Position numbers and translations under genes: made by a program. 64,000 nt of DNA from Centipeda infelix ATCC 43532 (GTDB lineage: Bacteria > Bacillota > Negativicutes > Selenomonadales > Selenomonadaceae), in assembly GCF_000234095.1 (NCBI RefSeq), contig NZ_JH376797.1, positions 322,493 through 386,492 of the forward strand, read 5' to 3'. A model generated the notes under the pieces. The model saw nothing but the letters and a program-made list of their open reading frames with translations, had not been told where the DNA came from and did no database searches. Shown here piece by piece: positions 63,917-64,000 of this stretch; within the stretch, counting starts at the first letter, position 1; each line of letters begins with the position of its first letter.

Positions 63917-64000
63917 ATGATGAACAGACCCGAGACCTCGGAAATGATTTTGGTGCTGGACTTCGGTGGACAGTACAACCAGCTCATTGCGCGCCGTGTG
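63917..64000 (+). CDS. guaA: Start of GMP synthase, cut by the window edge
   Basis: 28 residues are visible, with EMILVLDFGGQYNQLIARRV, the first strand and loop of the GuaA glutamine amidotransferase domain. GAGAAAGGGACATCT precedes the ATG at 63917; a second ATG follows immediately. It makes GMP from XMP. Confidence 0.85.
   Translation, partial: MMNRPETSEMILVLDFGGQYNQLIARRV

Overview
The window looks like a chromosome segment of a Negativicutes bacterium (a diderm Firmicute, probably Selenomonas-like). It carries the right-hand ~36.4 kb of a prophage, followed by ~27.5 kb of ordinary chromosome. The placement is an inference from Firmicute-type gene order (rbgA-rnhB-ylqG-ylqH-like, addB-addA, recA-recX), moderately high GC, strong AGGAGG ribosome sites, and a phage whose tail tip is of the kind used against cells with an outer membrane. 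No rRNA, tRNA or CRISPR array was seen.

Prophage, 1 to about 36,450. The integrase end lies left of the window. At 1-1,384 is a lysogeny switch: an ImmA/IrrE-type protease and an XRE repressor leftward, a DUF739 Cro-like gene rightward, and four copies of a TTCGG-AAAA-CCGAA operator element. At 1.4-5.7 kb is an accessory arm of very small genes. Three are leftward, each behind its own promoter, and two of the divergent promoter segments are clearly duplicated. At 5.7-15.3 kb is a replication operon: DUF2800, DUF2815, family A DNA polymerase, a primase-helicase of the VirE/D5 type, an AT-rich origin-like gap, VRR-NUC, SNF2 helicase, a clamp-like unknown, a dATP/dGTP-diphosphohydrolase-like protein and a DUF1492 late regulator. 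A leftward hicA-hicB toxin-antitoxin pair sits between the early and late regions. From 16.1 kb comes the late operon: HNH, terminases, portal, ClpP-like protease and HK97 capsid, connectors, tail tube, tail chaperones with a GGGAAAG -1 frameshift site, a tape measure with an embedded NlpC/P60-like domain, lambda M/L/K/I-J-like tail-tip proteins, receptor-side proteins, and lysis genes. A strong terminator and three GTCTCCC repeats mark the probable right end.

Chromosome, 36.5-64 kb. It begins with rbgA, rnhB, a FliK-like and an FlhB-C-like gene, and yraN. A CBS-type inorganic pyrophosphatase follows. Next is a tight DNA-repair block: pcrA, ligA, sbcD, sbcC, addB, addA. After that come a HIT protein, a small unknown, tadA, a leftward metal-binding lipoprotein (ZnuA-like), rpsU-yqeY, recA-recX and the start of guaA. 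Near-consensus promoters precede the pyrophosphatase, rpsU, recA and the lipoprotein gene.

The most interesting items are the frameshift site, the replication-origin candidate at 12.0-12.25 kb, the duplicated divergent-promoter cassettes with antisense small genes, the 16-codon ORF overlapping the terminase start, and the mixture of a Firmicute-type replication module with a lambda-type tail tip. I found nothing that proves a wholly new system. The small-gene cassette arm is the best place to look.
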